Positions 5,654 through 14,900 of a DNA stretch of 31,290 bases are shown in pieces. Made by a program: the position numbers and the translations under genes. The first letter of the stretch is position 1. Every line of letters begins with the position of its first letter. A model generated the notes under the pieces. It ran no database searches. It saw only the letters and a list, made by a program, of their open reading frames with translations, and was not told the DNA's origin. Location: positions 1 to 31,290 of the IMG/VR virus record IMGVR_UViG_3300035034_000262; one strand, written 5' to 3'. The DNA is from a virus.

Positions 5654-7951
5654 ATGGCAAGAGAAACTAGGACAAACGCAGAACTATCGTTAAAAGACCT
5701 TGGCTTTACGGGCTCAGGCCCGTTTGAAGCGTTAGTAGTGAGCCATATGGATCCTACCTATATGGGCGGGCTGAAAGTAAATCTGCTGAAGAAAAATTCT
5801 GCTGGTATCATAAGCGAAAGAGTAGGCAACACAATTGAAGTACGCTATCTAAGCCCTTTCTATGGTGTTACAAACCTTGAACATGCAAAAGCAAACGAAG
5901 GCTACGAAAACACTCAAAAGTCTTATGGTATGTGGTTTGTTCCGCCTGATGCAGGCACTCGAGTTCTTGTAATCTTCGCAGAAGGTGACATTTCAAGAGG
6001 CTTTTGGATAGGCTGTGTGCAAGACCAGTATATGAACTTTATGCTGCCTGACAGTCGTGCTAGCACGTCTTACACAACTCAAGGGACTCCTAGTGAACTA
6101 CGAGGGAAAAAGTTACCTACCGGCGAGTACAACAAAAAGACGCAAACACAAGATACAAATGATCCAACACAGAATGCTAAACCATATAACGATCTGTTTA
6201 CAGACACTCTGCAGACACAGGGCTTGCTAGACGACGAAAACCGCGGGGTAACATCAAGTTCTGCTCGGCGCGAAGTTCCAAGCTCTGTATTTGGCATCAG
6301 CACGCCAGGACCTGTAGATAAACGTGAAGGCGCACCTAAAGGGTTATATGGTGAGAAAGGGTTTAAAGCTGACGTATTTGTAAACAGACTTGGCGGCTTT
6401 AGTTTTGTTATGGACGACGGTGACGACAAGTTCCTGCGCAAAGGTTCGCCAGCAGACAGTCCGCCTGAGTATTCGAGTGTGGAGAAAGGTGAAACTGGTG
6501 GTGATCGTACTCGTCCTCACAACGAGCTGTTACGCCTAAGAACAAGATCAGGCCATCAAATTATCATGCATAATTCTGAGGATTTGATTTACATAGGTAA
6601 CGCCCGTGGCACAACGTGGATTGAATTGACGTCTAACGGTAAGATAGATATATACGCTAATGATAGCATAAGTGTGCATTCAGATCAAGATATAAATTTC
6701 ACCGCAGACAGAGATGTAAACATAGAAGGCGGTCGAAACATCAATATGCGAGCCAGGGGACGTGAAAGCGGCGGTGACATACAAATGGAAAGCAAGAATG
6801 ATACACACATTCTTGCTGAAAATGATATGAAAGTTGACGTCAAAAACGACCAAGACACTAAAGTAGGCAACGATCACAAACTTACTGTCGGTAACGATTC
6901 TGACGTAAAGGTCACCCAAGGGTTATTTAATTCAGCCACAAACATAAACCACAAAGCGTCAGCTAACGTTAACTCGGAAGCAGGCGCGCTATTGAATACA
7001 CTTGGAGCAACCGGCGTAAACATCGAAAGTGGCTCAGGCCCATTGAACGTGCTATCGGGCGCAATTTTAAATCTTAACGGATCTAGCAATGTTAATATAC
7101 TAGGACCGTTAGTTGCAATCGACAGCGTAGTATCGTTGTCAGGCGGTGCAGCAGGACCTGCTAGCCCTGCTAGCCCTGCTCAAGATGCAATCGAAGCTCG
7201 CGAATTTGAGCCTTTATTAGTACACAATAACAGTCAAGTAATTCCTAGTGATATGTCTGTAACATCTGTGGAATCTATCGTTAAACGCATGCCAGGACAC
7301 GAGCCGTGGGCACATCACGAAAATCTAAAGCCTATGAGCTTTACTCCTGAGAAGACAGATATAACAGTAGAAGAGAACATAACAGACGTTGATTTAGTAA
7401 TAACAACAGATACCTTCCGCAAAGCAAACGACGGCCAACAGACTCAATCGTTGCCAGGCGCTCAGTCTGTTACTCCGTTTAATGATCGTGCTGAAACAGG
7501 CCTTCCGACAAGAGCTAATCCGAGTACAGTTCCTGACAGTCTGATAGATTTCATTATTGCTAAAGAAGGATTCCGAGCATCGGCTTATTGGGACGTAGAA
7601 CAGTATACTAATGGTTACGGAACAAAAGCTCGTTCGCCTAACGAAACAATCACGAAGGAAGTTGCACGTTCACGTCTACAATCAGACCTAGCAAGACGAA
7701 GGGCATTTGTTACTCAGTACGGGTTGAATAACGGCTACAATTGGAACGAAGATCAAGTGGATTCACTTACGTCGTTTGCATATAACCTAGGCACCGGATC
7801 ACTGAGTCAGCTAACAAACAACGGCACTAGGTCTAACAGAGAAATTGCTGACAAGATTCCTCTGTACAACAAAGCAGATGGACAGACACTTACAGGTCTA
7901 GTTTCACGTCGTAACGAAGAAGCTGATTGGTTTAGACAGGCCACTGTGTAA
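5654..7951 (+). CDS. 5: gp5-like baseplate spike protein with C-terminal lysozyme
   Basis: This is the cell-puncturing spike at the centre of the baseplate. The N-terminal OB-fold domain spans about residues 20-135 (FEALVVSHMDPTYMGGLKV, GMWFVPPDAGTRVLVIFAEG). Residues about 135-245 form a polar linker, then GGFSFVMDDGDDKF leads into the spike. From about 292 to 510 there is a triple-stranded beta-helix of short repeats rich in Asn, Asp and Val (IDIYANDSISV, DVNIEGGRNINM, DHKLTVGNDSDVKV). After a Pro/Ser/Ala linker and about 100 residues comes a GH24 lysozyme domain (about 626-765) with candidate catalytic residues Glu638, Asp647 and Thr652 in KEGFRASAYWD...YTNGYGT. Total length is 765 against 575 for T4 gp5. 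In T4 the lysozyme lies between the OB fold and the helix, so the order differs here. The ATG is one base after the hub stop. Confidence 0.9.
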   Translation: MARETRTNAELSLKDLGFTGSGPFEALVVSHMDPTYMGGLKVNLLKKNSAGIISERVGNTIEVRYLSPFYGVTNLEHAKANEGYENTQKSYGMWFVPPDAGTRVLVIFAEGDISRGFWIGCVQDQYMNFMLPDSRASTSYTTQGTPSELRGKKLPTGEYNKKTQTQDTNDPTQNAKPYNDLFTDTLQTQGLLDDENRGVTSSSARREVPSSVFGISTPGPVDKREGAPKGLYGEKGFKADVFVNRLGGFSFVMDDGDDKFLRKGSPADSPPEYSSVEKGETGGDRTRPHNELLRLRTRSGHQIIMHNSEDLIYIGNARGTTWIELTSNGKIDIYANDSISVHSDQDINFTADRDVNIEGGRNINMRARGRESGGDIQMESKNDTHILAENDMKVDVKNDQDTKVGNDHKLTVGNDSDVKVTQGLFNSATNINHKASANVNSEAGALLNTLGATGVNIESGSGPLNVLSGAILNLNGSSNVNILGPLVAIDSVVSLSGGAAGPASPASPAQDAIEAREFEPLLVHNNSQVIPSDMSVTSVESIVKRMPGHEPWAHHENLKPMSFTPEKTDITVEENITDVDLVITTDTFRKANDGQQTQSLPGAQSVTPFNDRAETGLPTRANPSTVPDSLIDFIIAKEGFRASAYWDVEQYTNGYGTKARSPNETITKEVARSRLQSDLARRRAFVTQYGLNNGYNWNEDQVDSLTSFAYNLGTGSLSQLTNNGTRSNREIADKIPLYNKADGQTLTGLVSRRNEEADWFRQATV
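7530..7948 (+). other. GH24 (T4-type) lysozyme domain at the end of gp5
   Basis: Residues about 626-765 of the spike protein. Glu638 (AKEGF), Asp647 (AYWD) and Thr652 (QYTNGYG) fit the GH24 Glu/Asp/Thr triad. Glu to Asp spacing (8 residues between) matches T4 lysozyme; Asp to Thr is one residue shorter (4 between instead of 5). DQVDSLTSFAYNLGTGSL and GLVSRRNEEADWF match the conserved helix and C-terminal block of the family (T4 LTGLxxRRxxE-type end). Confidence 0.88.
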
Positions 7952-7966
7952 GAGGTAAATACAGCT

Positions 7967-8413
7967 ATGAGCACATTAGAAAAAAATCTCTATAAACGAG
8001 TGCAATCAGAGCAAGATCAAGCTCCTCGCAGACCGCAGCCTGCCTCAATTTACCGCGGTATTTCCACAGTTAATCCTTCAAATGACGGATTTCGTCTGTA
8101 CGATCTTGCTATAATTAAACAAGATATTATCAACCACTTCTACATTCGTCAAGGCGAAAAATTAGAGAACCCTGAGTTTGGTACAATCATCTGGGACGTT
8201 CTTTTTGATCCGCTTACTGACAACCTCAAAGAAGCAATCGTTAACAACATCGAAGACATTGTTAACTCCGACCCTCGAGTTGCTGTTGAAGACGTGATCG
8301 TTGACACGTATTTTAACGGTCTACAGATTGAATGTATTCTAACGTTTCTTGACTACGGAATCTCTGAGCAGCTTAAATTGCAGTTTGACAGAGAGAACGG
8401 ACTGTTAGCATAA
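7967..8413 (+). CDS. 25: gp25-like baseplate wedge protein
   Basis: This is the conserved sheath-initiating wedge protein found in contractile tails (family GPW/gp25). It has 148 residues against 132 in T4. Recognisable blocks are GFRLYDLAIIKQDIINHF, then IRQGEKLENPEFGTIIWDVL, matching the family pattern of GE+-hydrophobic-P-x-FG before a central helix, and the final strand IECILTFLDYGISEQLKL. The ATG at 7967 follows gp5 by 15 bases; the GAGG at 7952-7955 is an adequate but distant ribosome site. It is followed by a 55-bp gap holding the gp6 promoter. Confidence 0.9.
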   Translation: MSTLEKNLYKRVQSEQDQAPRRPQPASIYRGISTVNPSNDGFRLYDLAIIKQDIINHFYIRQGEKLENPEFGTIIWDVLFDPLTDNLKEAIVNNIEDIVNSDPRVAVEDVIVDTYFNGLQIECILTFLDYGISEQLKLQFDRENGLLA

Positions 8414-8438
8414 ATTATATACGCACTTTTCTCTTTCA

Positions 8439-8447
8439 AATAAATAC
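8439..8447 (+). promoter_or_regulatory. late promoter for gp6 and the giant gene (AATAAATAC)
   Basis: AATAAATAC in the 55-bp gap between gp25 and gp6 is close to the T4 late box TATAAATA. Predicted transcription start is near 8453, leaving a leader of about 16 bases with the GAGGA ribosome site (8458-8462) and the ATG at 8469. The flank (CTAACA after the box) resembles that of the second copy before the 202-residue gene. Confidence 0.7.
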
Positions 8448-8468
8448 TAACACAATAGAGGATAGTAC

Positions 8469-11400
8469 ATGTCAGCCACTGATAGACAAAACCGTTTACT
8501 AGTAGCGGAAGACTGGAAACGAGTTTACCAAACATTCCGTAACGCAGATTTTCAAAGTTATGATTTTGACAATCTAAGACGCACAATGATTTCGTATTTG
8601 CGTGAAAATTACCCTGAGGACTTTAACGATTACATCGAGTCTTCAGAGTATCTTGCGCTGATCGATCTGATTGCGTATCTAGGCCAAAACCTAGCATTTC
8701 GAATCGACCTAAATGCTCGTGAAAACTTTCTTGAGCTTGCAGAACGCAGAGAAAGCGTATTGCGTTTGGCTCGTCTAATAAGTTACAATCCAAGCAGAAA
8801 CCAAGCAGCAAACGGCCTTCTAAAGTTTACGTCTATCAGAACTTCAGAAGATGTGTTTGACTCAAACGGTGTAAACTTGAAAGGACAGACTATTCGCTGG
8901 AATGACAATACCAACGCTAATTGGTTTGAACAATTTATTAAGATCATGAACACTGCACTTCCTCTAAATAGTGTGTTTGGTCGTCCTGTAAAGCGTGATA
9001 ATGTTGCAGGCGTTCCTACTGAGCAATATCGTTTTAATGCGTTGAACACAACTGTTCCGGTTTACAGTTTTCAAAAGAACGTAGAAGGCAAGGCAACTTC
9101 CTTTCAGATTGTTTCTACAGATGTGTCTGACGGAAACATTGCAGAAGAACCACCTCTAGTTGGCAACAGTTTTGCTTATTTGTACAGAGACGACGGCCAA
9201 GGCCCCGGAAGTACAAACACCGGTTTCTTTGCGCACTTCCGCCAGGGCAACCTTGACAACGGACAATTTTCTATTACACAGCCTGTTGCTAACCAAGCAG
9301 TAGCAGTTGACAGCGTAAACATTAACGACTCAGACGTTTGGTTGTACTCTCTTGATGCAAACGGTAACGAACAAGAGCTGTGGACAAAAGTTGATTCAGT
9401 GGAAGGCAACAACGTCATCTATAACAGCATTAGCCGAAATGTTAGAAACGTATACAGCGTGCTAACTCGTGCCGACGACAGAATAAATCTAGTGTTCGCA
9501 GATGGAGTATTTGGAAATCTGCCAAAAGGCAACTTTAGAACTTACTACAGAGTTAGTGATAACCGCAGAATGGTTATTACTCCGGCAGCACTGTCTGGTA
9601 TTAGTTTTACTATACCTTACCTAAGTAAAGCAGGAAAACAAGAAGAAATAACGGTTACTGTAGCACTACAAAATACTGTAACAAATAGTTCTACTACAGA
9701 GTCTAGCGACAGTATTAAGAACAATGCTCCTGCTACTTACTATACTCAAAATAGAATGGTTACAGGTGAAGACTACAACGTTGCGCCTTTGGCAATCAGT
9801 CAAGACATAGTTAAAGTTAAAAGTGTTAACCGAACATCAAGCGGTATATCACGTTACTTCGACTTAATTGATGCAACAGGGAAATACAGCACTACAAACT
9901 TATTCGGAACCGACGGTGTAGTCTATAAACAGCCTATAGAAAAGTCAACGTCTTTCTCGTTTACAACACAAACAGACATCGAAGGTGCTATTATTAATGT
10001 AATAGAACCTATTCTTGAAGACAAGAGAACAGAGCAATTTTACTTCGATAACTTCTTTAAGATAAATGCAACTGATTTAAACGTATTCTGGTTATCGGAA
10101 ACAAAAGATACAAACACTTACACTGGATTTTTAGGTAATAACGCAGAAGACGAATTAGATAATCCTTTGGTTTTAGGTTCTTTTACTACTAATAGTCTGC
10201 GTTTTGTAACGCCTAATAGTCTACTAAAGTTTGTAGCACCAGACGGTTCTTGCTTTGATAAGAATAACGTGATACAGACAAGATTGCCTACTAAATTAGG
10301 CGATAAAACCTACTTATGGACTAAAGTTGTAAACATATCGGGTAACGGCGTTGAGCCAACCCTAACTGAAAACTCAGGCGCGATATCTCTAAGCGACGAT
10401 ATTCCAGATAGAGCACAGTTGACTAGAATTATTCCTAAGATTGCTTCTTCATTAACTGATGATGTAAAGCGTCAAATAGTTGATCAAACATTTGCGTTTA
10501 ATAACTACGGCTTGCGTTTTGATGCAGAAGCAGGCGAGTGGAGACTAATAACTGCTTCTAACTTGAACGCTAGAGCAGAATTTAATACAGGCTTTGCCGG
10601 CGATACAAGCGGCCAAGGACTAGATGCTAGTTGGTTAGTAAAGTTCGAAACAACCGGTGAAAGATATCGTGTGACATATCGAGGTCAACGATATGTGTAT
10701 GAAAGTGACGAAGAAATACGTTTCTTTTACGATTCTACAGATAGAATATTTGACAGTAGAACAGGAAGAATAATCAAAGACAAAATATCGGTTCTAAGTA
10801 TTAACACTCAGCCTGATAGTACCTCACCGTTTACATATAACATTGATTGGGAAATTCTTGAAGAGTTCAGAGACGCAGAAGGTTATGCAGATACTTCAAA
10901 AATTGAATTAACTTTTGCCGATAGAGATAACGATGGTGTTGTTGATGATCCGGAATTGTTTGATGTGATTGTGGCACCGAGCAACATTACTTCTGACAAC
11001 TTAGAAGATAAGATAATTGTACAAGAAAAGTATACAACATCTGCAGGAACAGAAGACTTTAGGTACGTCGATGCTGCTGAGCTAGGTATTGAGTTAGTAT
11101 CAACCGAAGCAGAGCTGTCAGCGCCGAGCACATATCAAGACGGTGCACTTTCTTATATCAGAAACAAGAATATCTTTAAAGAGTTCGACGAGACAACACT
11201 GACCTGGAATGTTACTAGTGATTTTAGAGCGTATGTAGGCAGAGATAAACTGAAGTTCCAATACTTACATACAGCAGATTCTAACAATAGAATTGATCCA
11301 AGCGCCAGTAACATTATGGATACATACTTACTAACAAGAGGATATGATAGAGAATATCGCTTATTCTTAGACAATCAGCTGGAGCAACGACCTTTACCAC

Positions 11401-11957
11401 CGAGTTCAGATCAGCTATTTAGGTCATTCGGTAGTTCGCTGAATCAGATAAAGTCGATAAGCGACGAAGTAATTTATCATCCGGTTAAGTACAAAGTACT
11501 ATTTGGATCAAAGGCAAACGAAGACTTGCAGACAACATTTAAAGCAGTTAAAAACCCAGACCAAGTGCTTAATGACAGCGACATTAAGTCAAGAATTGTC
11601 AGTCTGATTAATCAATATTTTGCTTTAGAAAATTGGGACTTTGGAGATACATTCTATTTCCAAGAACTAGCAACATTTGTAATGAATAGAATGGCACCAG
11701 ACTTGGTTACGTTTATTATTGTTCCGAATCAGCTAGAACAAGCATTTGGTAGCCTGTTCGAAATAAGATCAGAGCCAGACGAAATTTTTATCAGCGGCGC
11801 AAATGTTACTGACGTTGAAATAATCGACGAAATTACAGCAACACGGTTGAATGCCAATGGTAAAGTAGTAACAACTTCAGACCTGTCAACTGGAAGAGAT
11901 ATACAGTCTTCGCCAGCAGCAGGCATAACAAACAGTTCCGGAGGAATTAGCTTCTAA
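8469..11957 (+). CDS. 6: gp6-like baseplate wedge protein (enlarged)
   Basis: This is a wedge protein that dimerises between wedges to form the continuous inner ring of the baseplate. The N-terminal signature is strong: RRTMISYLRENYPEDFNDYI, SSEYLALIDLIAYLGQNLAF and RIDLNARENFLELAERRES (about residues 38-95). The C-terminal part has a conserved helical block (SDIKSRIVSLINQYFALENW ... ELATFVMNRMAPDLV, about 1038-1082). Length is 1,162 residues against 660 in T4; the extra sequence is a beta-rich middle section. A canonical EF-hand-type loop (DRDNDGVVDDPE) begins at Asp818. Start: ATG with GAGGA six bases upstream. It shares the TAATG stop/start overlap with the next gene, which is typical of partners made in fixed ratio. 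Confidence 0.92.
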   Translation: MSATDRQNRLLVAEDWKRVYQTFRNADFQSYDFDNLRRTMISYLRENYPEDFNDYIESSEYLALIDLIAYLGQNLAFRIDLNARENFLELAERRESVLRLARLISYNPSRNQAANGLLKFTSIRTSEDVFDSNGVNLKGQTIRWNDNTNANWFEQFIKIMNTALPLNSVFGRPVKRDNVAGVPTEQYRFNALNTTVPVYSFQKNVEGKATSFQIVSTDVSDGNIAEEPPLVGNSFAYLYRDDGQGPGSTNTGFFAHFRQGNLDNGQFSITQPVANQAVAVDSVNINDSDVWLYSLDANGNEQELWTKVDSVEGNNVIYNSISRNVRNVYSVLTRADDRINLVFADGVFGNLPKGNFRTYYRVSDNRRMVITPAALSGISFTIPYLSKAGKQEEITVTVALQNTVTNSSTTESSDSIKNNAPATYYTQNRMVTGEDYNVAPLAISQDIVKVKSVNRTSSGISRYFDLIDATGKYSTTNLFGTDGVVYKQPIEKSTSFSFTTQTDIEGAIINVIEPILEDKRTEQFYFDNFFKINATDLNVFWLSETKDTNTYTGFLGNNAEDELDNPLVLGSFTTNSLRFVTPNSLLKFVAPDGSCFDKNNVIQTRLPTKLGDKTYLWTKVVNISGNGVEPTLTENSGAISLSDDIPDRAQLTRIIPKIASSLTDDVKRQIVDQTFAFNNYGLRFDAEAGEWRLITASNLNARAEFNTGFAGDTSGQGLDASWLVKFETTGERYRVTYRGQRYVYESDEEIRFFYDSTDRIFDSRTGRIIKDKISVLSINTQPDSTSPFTYNIDWEILEEFRDAEGYADTSKIELTFADRDNDGVVDDPELFDVIVAPSNITSDNLEDKIIVQEKYTTSAGTEDFRYVDAAELGIELVSTEAELSAPSTYQDGALSYIRNKNIFKEFDETTLTWNVTSDFRAYVGRDKLKFQYLHTADSNNRIDPSASNIMDTYLLTRGYDREYRLFLDNQLEQRPLPPSSDQLFRSFGSSLNQIKSISDEVIYHPVKYKVLFGSKANEDLQTTFKAVKNPDQVLNDSDIKSRIVSLINQYFALENWDFGDTFYFQELATFVMNRMAPDLVTFIIVPNQLEQAFGSLFEIRSEPDEIFISGANVTDVEIIDEITATRLNANGKVVTTSDLSTGRDIQSSPAAGITNSSGGISF

Positions 11958-14900
11958 TGCCAATTAACGATCAAAACAGTTATCCATTACCAGCAGAAGG
12001 TAACGACAACAAAAGAAGAAGCGCCGAACTACTGCCTAGATATTTTAGAACTCAGGCAAACAAAAAGATTTTAGGCAGCACTTTAGATCAACTTGTACAA
12101 CCAGGTGTTGCCGAAAAAGTATCTGGTTACTACGGTCGTCAGACTGCAAAGGCATTCCAGCCTGGCGACACTTATATTGAAGAAGTAAGCAAACAGCGTC
12201 AGGATCGTCAGCTAGAGCCAGCAACTGTCTTTAAAGACGAGCTAGGCAACGTAGACTTCTATAAAGACTACACTGACTTTATAAATCAGATTTCTGCGTT
12301 TGGTGGAAATGTCAACAACCAAAGTTTGTTGAACACACAAGAATATTATGCATGGAATCCTAACGTAAACTGGGACAAGCTCGCAAACTTCCGTGAGTAC
12401 TACTGGTTGCCAAACGGCCCACAAACAGTCGGCGTAGCTGGACAAGCTCGCGAAGTTACCAGTACATTTAAGGTTACTGTAGAAAACCAGGGCGACAACA
12501 CTGTTTATAACTTTTCTAGCAGACTTGCAGGAAATCCCACTCTTACTTTGTATAGAGGACAGACCTACAGATTTGAAATCGATACACCAAACTATCCGTT
12601 TGCGTTTGTTGTAAACAGAAGTTACACTATACCTGATCCAGACGAAGACAGCGAGAACATTTCAAGTCTTTATGTTAACAACCAGACGTTCTTCGATATT
12701 GATGGCAACGAAATAGATCCACAATATATTGAAGAAGGTGTCATTGAATTCACAGTTCCGATTGAAGCACCTGACGAACTGTACTATCTCAGCGAAAGTA
12801 ATATCAATACCAGCGGGTTTATCAAGGTATTCAACATCGAAGAAAATACCGCTATTAACGTTGAAGAAGAAATATTAGGCAAAGCAGCGTATACCAGCAG
12901 TAATGGTGTTGAGTTTACTAATGGCTTAAAAGTAACATTCAAAGGCGAAGTTACTCCTAGAATATATGCACAAGGTGAATGGTATGTTGAAGGAGTAGGG
13001 ACCAGCATCACTTTGGTTAACGAAAGTGATTTAGTTATCCCAGCAGCATATTCAGATGATGTACTAGTGCCATGGGGTTCTGGTCCGTTTGACAGAGAGC
13101 CGTTTGCAAATGCCAGCAGTTTTGCAGGTGAAAAAGATTACATCGTAGTCAACAGAGCTAGCCCAGATAGAAACGCATGGAGCCGTTATAACAGATGGTT
13201 CCATTCTAGCGTTGTTGAAGCAAGTGCAGCATACAATAACAGCATTGTTGATCTTAACTTAGATGCGCGAGCCACTCGTCCTATTATTGAATTTGACCCT
13301 GGCCTACGTCTTTTTAACTACGGTACACAAGCTAAGGCTGATATTGACCTTATTGATAACTTTACAAAAGATGTGTTTTCGGACGTTGAAGGAAAACTAG
13401 GTTACAACGTAGACCAAACTCAGCTAGTTGAAGGCATGAGAGTATTGTTTACTGCTGACACTGACAGCAGAGTAAATGACAAGACCTATCGAGTGACTTT
13501 CCTTGACGTAAACAACAACAGACAAATATCACTAAGAGAAGAACCAAACACGTTGCCACAAGAAGGCGAAGTTGTCTTAGTCACAAACGGCACTAGAAAC
13601 CGAGGAAAGCTATATTGGTACAACGGTGCAGACTGGCAAGAAACACAAGAGAAGACCGAAAGAAATCAGCCACCTCGTTTTCAGCTATACGATGCTGCCG
13701 GTAATAGCTTTAATGATGCGACATATTACTTAGAGTCTACGTTTGTAGGCACAACGGTATTTGAGTACATACAAGGCGAAGGTAATCCAGATAGCGAGTT
13801 AGGCTTTCCAATCCAGTATCGAACAATTGAAAACGTAGGCGATATCCAGTTTAACTTCTCTCTAGTAAATGATACATTTACCTTTATTGAGGATGACAGT
13901 CTTACAAGTAAGTCGACAGATACTGGTTACCTGAGAAGGTACTCGGACCTTGAAGAGTTTACTGTGCAAAATGCGTGGGCAAAGGCTCGTAAGCCAAGTA
14001 GCCAAGCAGTAATACGTCAGTACGTCTTTGACGAAGCAACAGACACTGTAGACATTGATGTTTATGACAACAGCAGTAGTATTAGTGACCTTGAATTAAA
14101 GGTTTATGTCGACAACAGCATTAAGATGCTAGACGACGATTACATTATTAACCGAGACAGAAAAGTAGCTAGAGTCGTATTTACGAGCGAGTTGCCACAA
14201 GACTCTAACGTGATTCTTAAGGTTAAAAGTAACACATCGAAAAACGAAAACGGTTACTATGAAATAGCTCATAACCTCGAGCGTAACCCGTTAAACAATA
14301 AGATCACTGAATTTACTTTAGGTGAAGTCAACGACCACGTAGAAACAATTGCTGAAAATGTACCAGCGTTTAGCGGTACATTCCCTGGCAAAAGTAACCT
14401 ACGAGATCTAGGCGAGTTAGACGCGTTTGGTAAGAGGTTTGTACAACATAGTGGCCCAGTGAACCTGGCATCTTATCATATCACAGACCGTTCTGCAAAT
14501 ATTATCAAAGCATTGCGTTACAGCAGAGCTGAATATGCTAAGTTCAAGCGTGTGCTTCTTCAAGAAGCAGTAAACCTAGGTATTGACTCGTTAGCAAGAG
14601 TGCAGCTTGACGAGATTTTACGCAGAATTAACTCAGTGAAACCAGAAGGACATCCTTTCTACTTCACTGATATGTTGGGTATAACAACGTCTCGTAAATT
14701 TGACATTGATATCCAAGGTGCTAACAACAACTTCTTAGCACTAAGTCAACCGTTCTCTCTTGATTCTTTATCGGCGCGTTCGGTATTAGTGTATCTAAAC
14801 ACAAAACAATTAATCCACGGTATCGATTATGTGTTTACTGACGAAGGATTTATCGATGTAACAACACCGCTTGAAAGAGGTGATGAAGTTGAAGTAGTTG

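Noticed and set aside
7954-7962. GGTAAATAC before gp25 as a further late promoter
   Set aside because: With the usual offset, transcription would begin at or after the ATG at 7967, so the message would lack a ribosome site.
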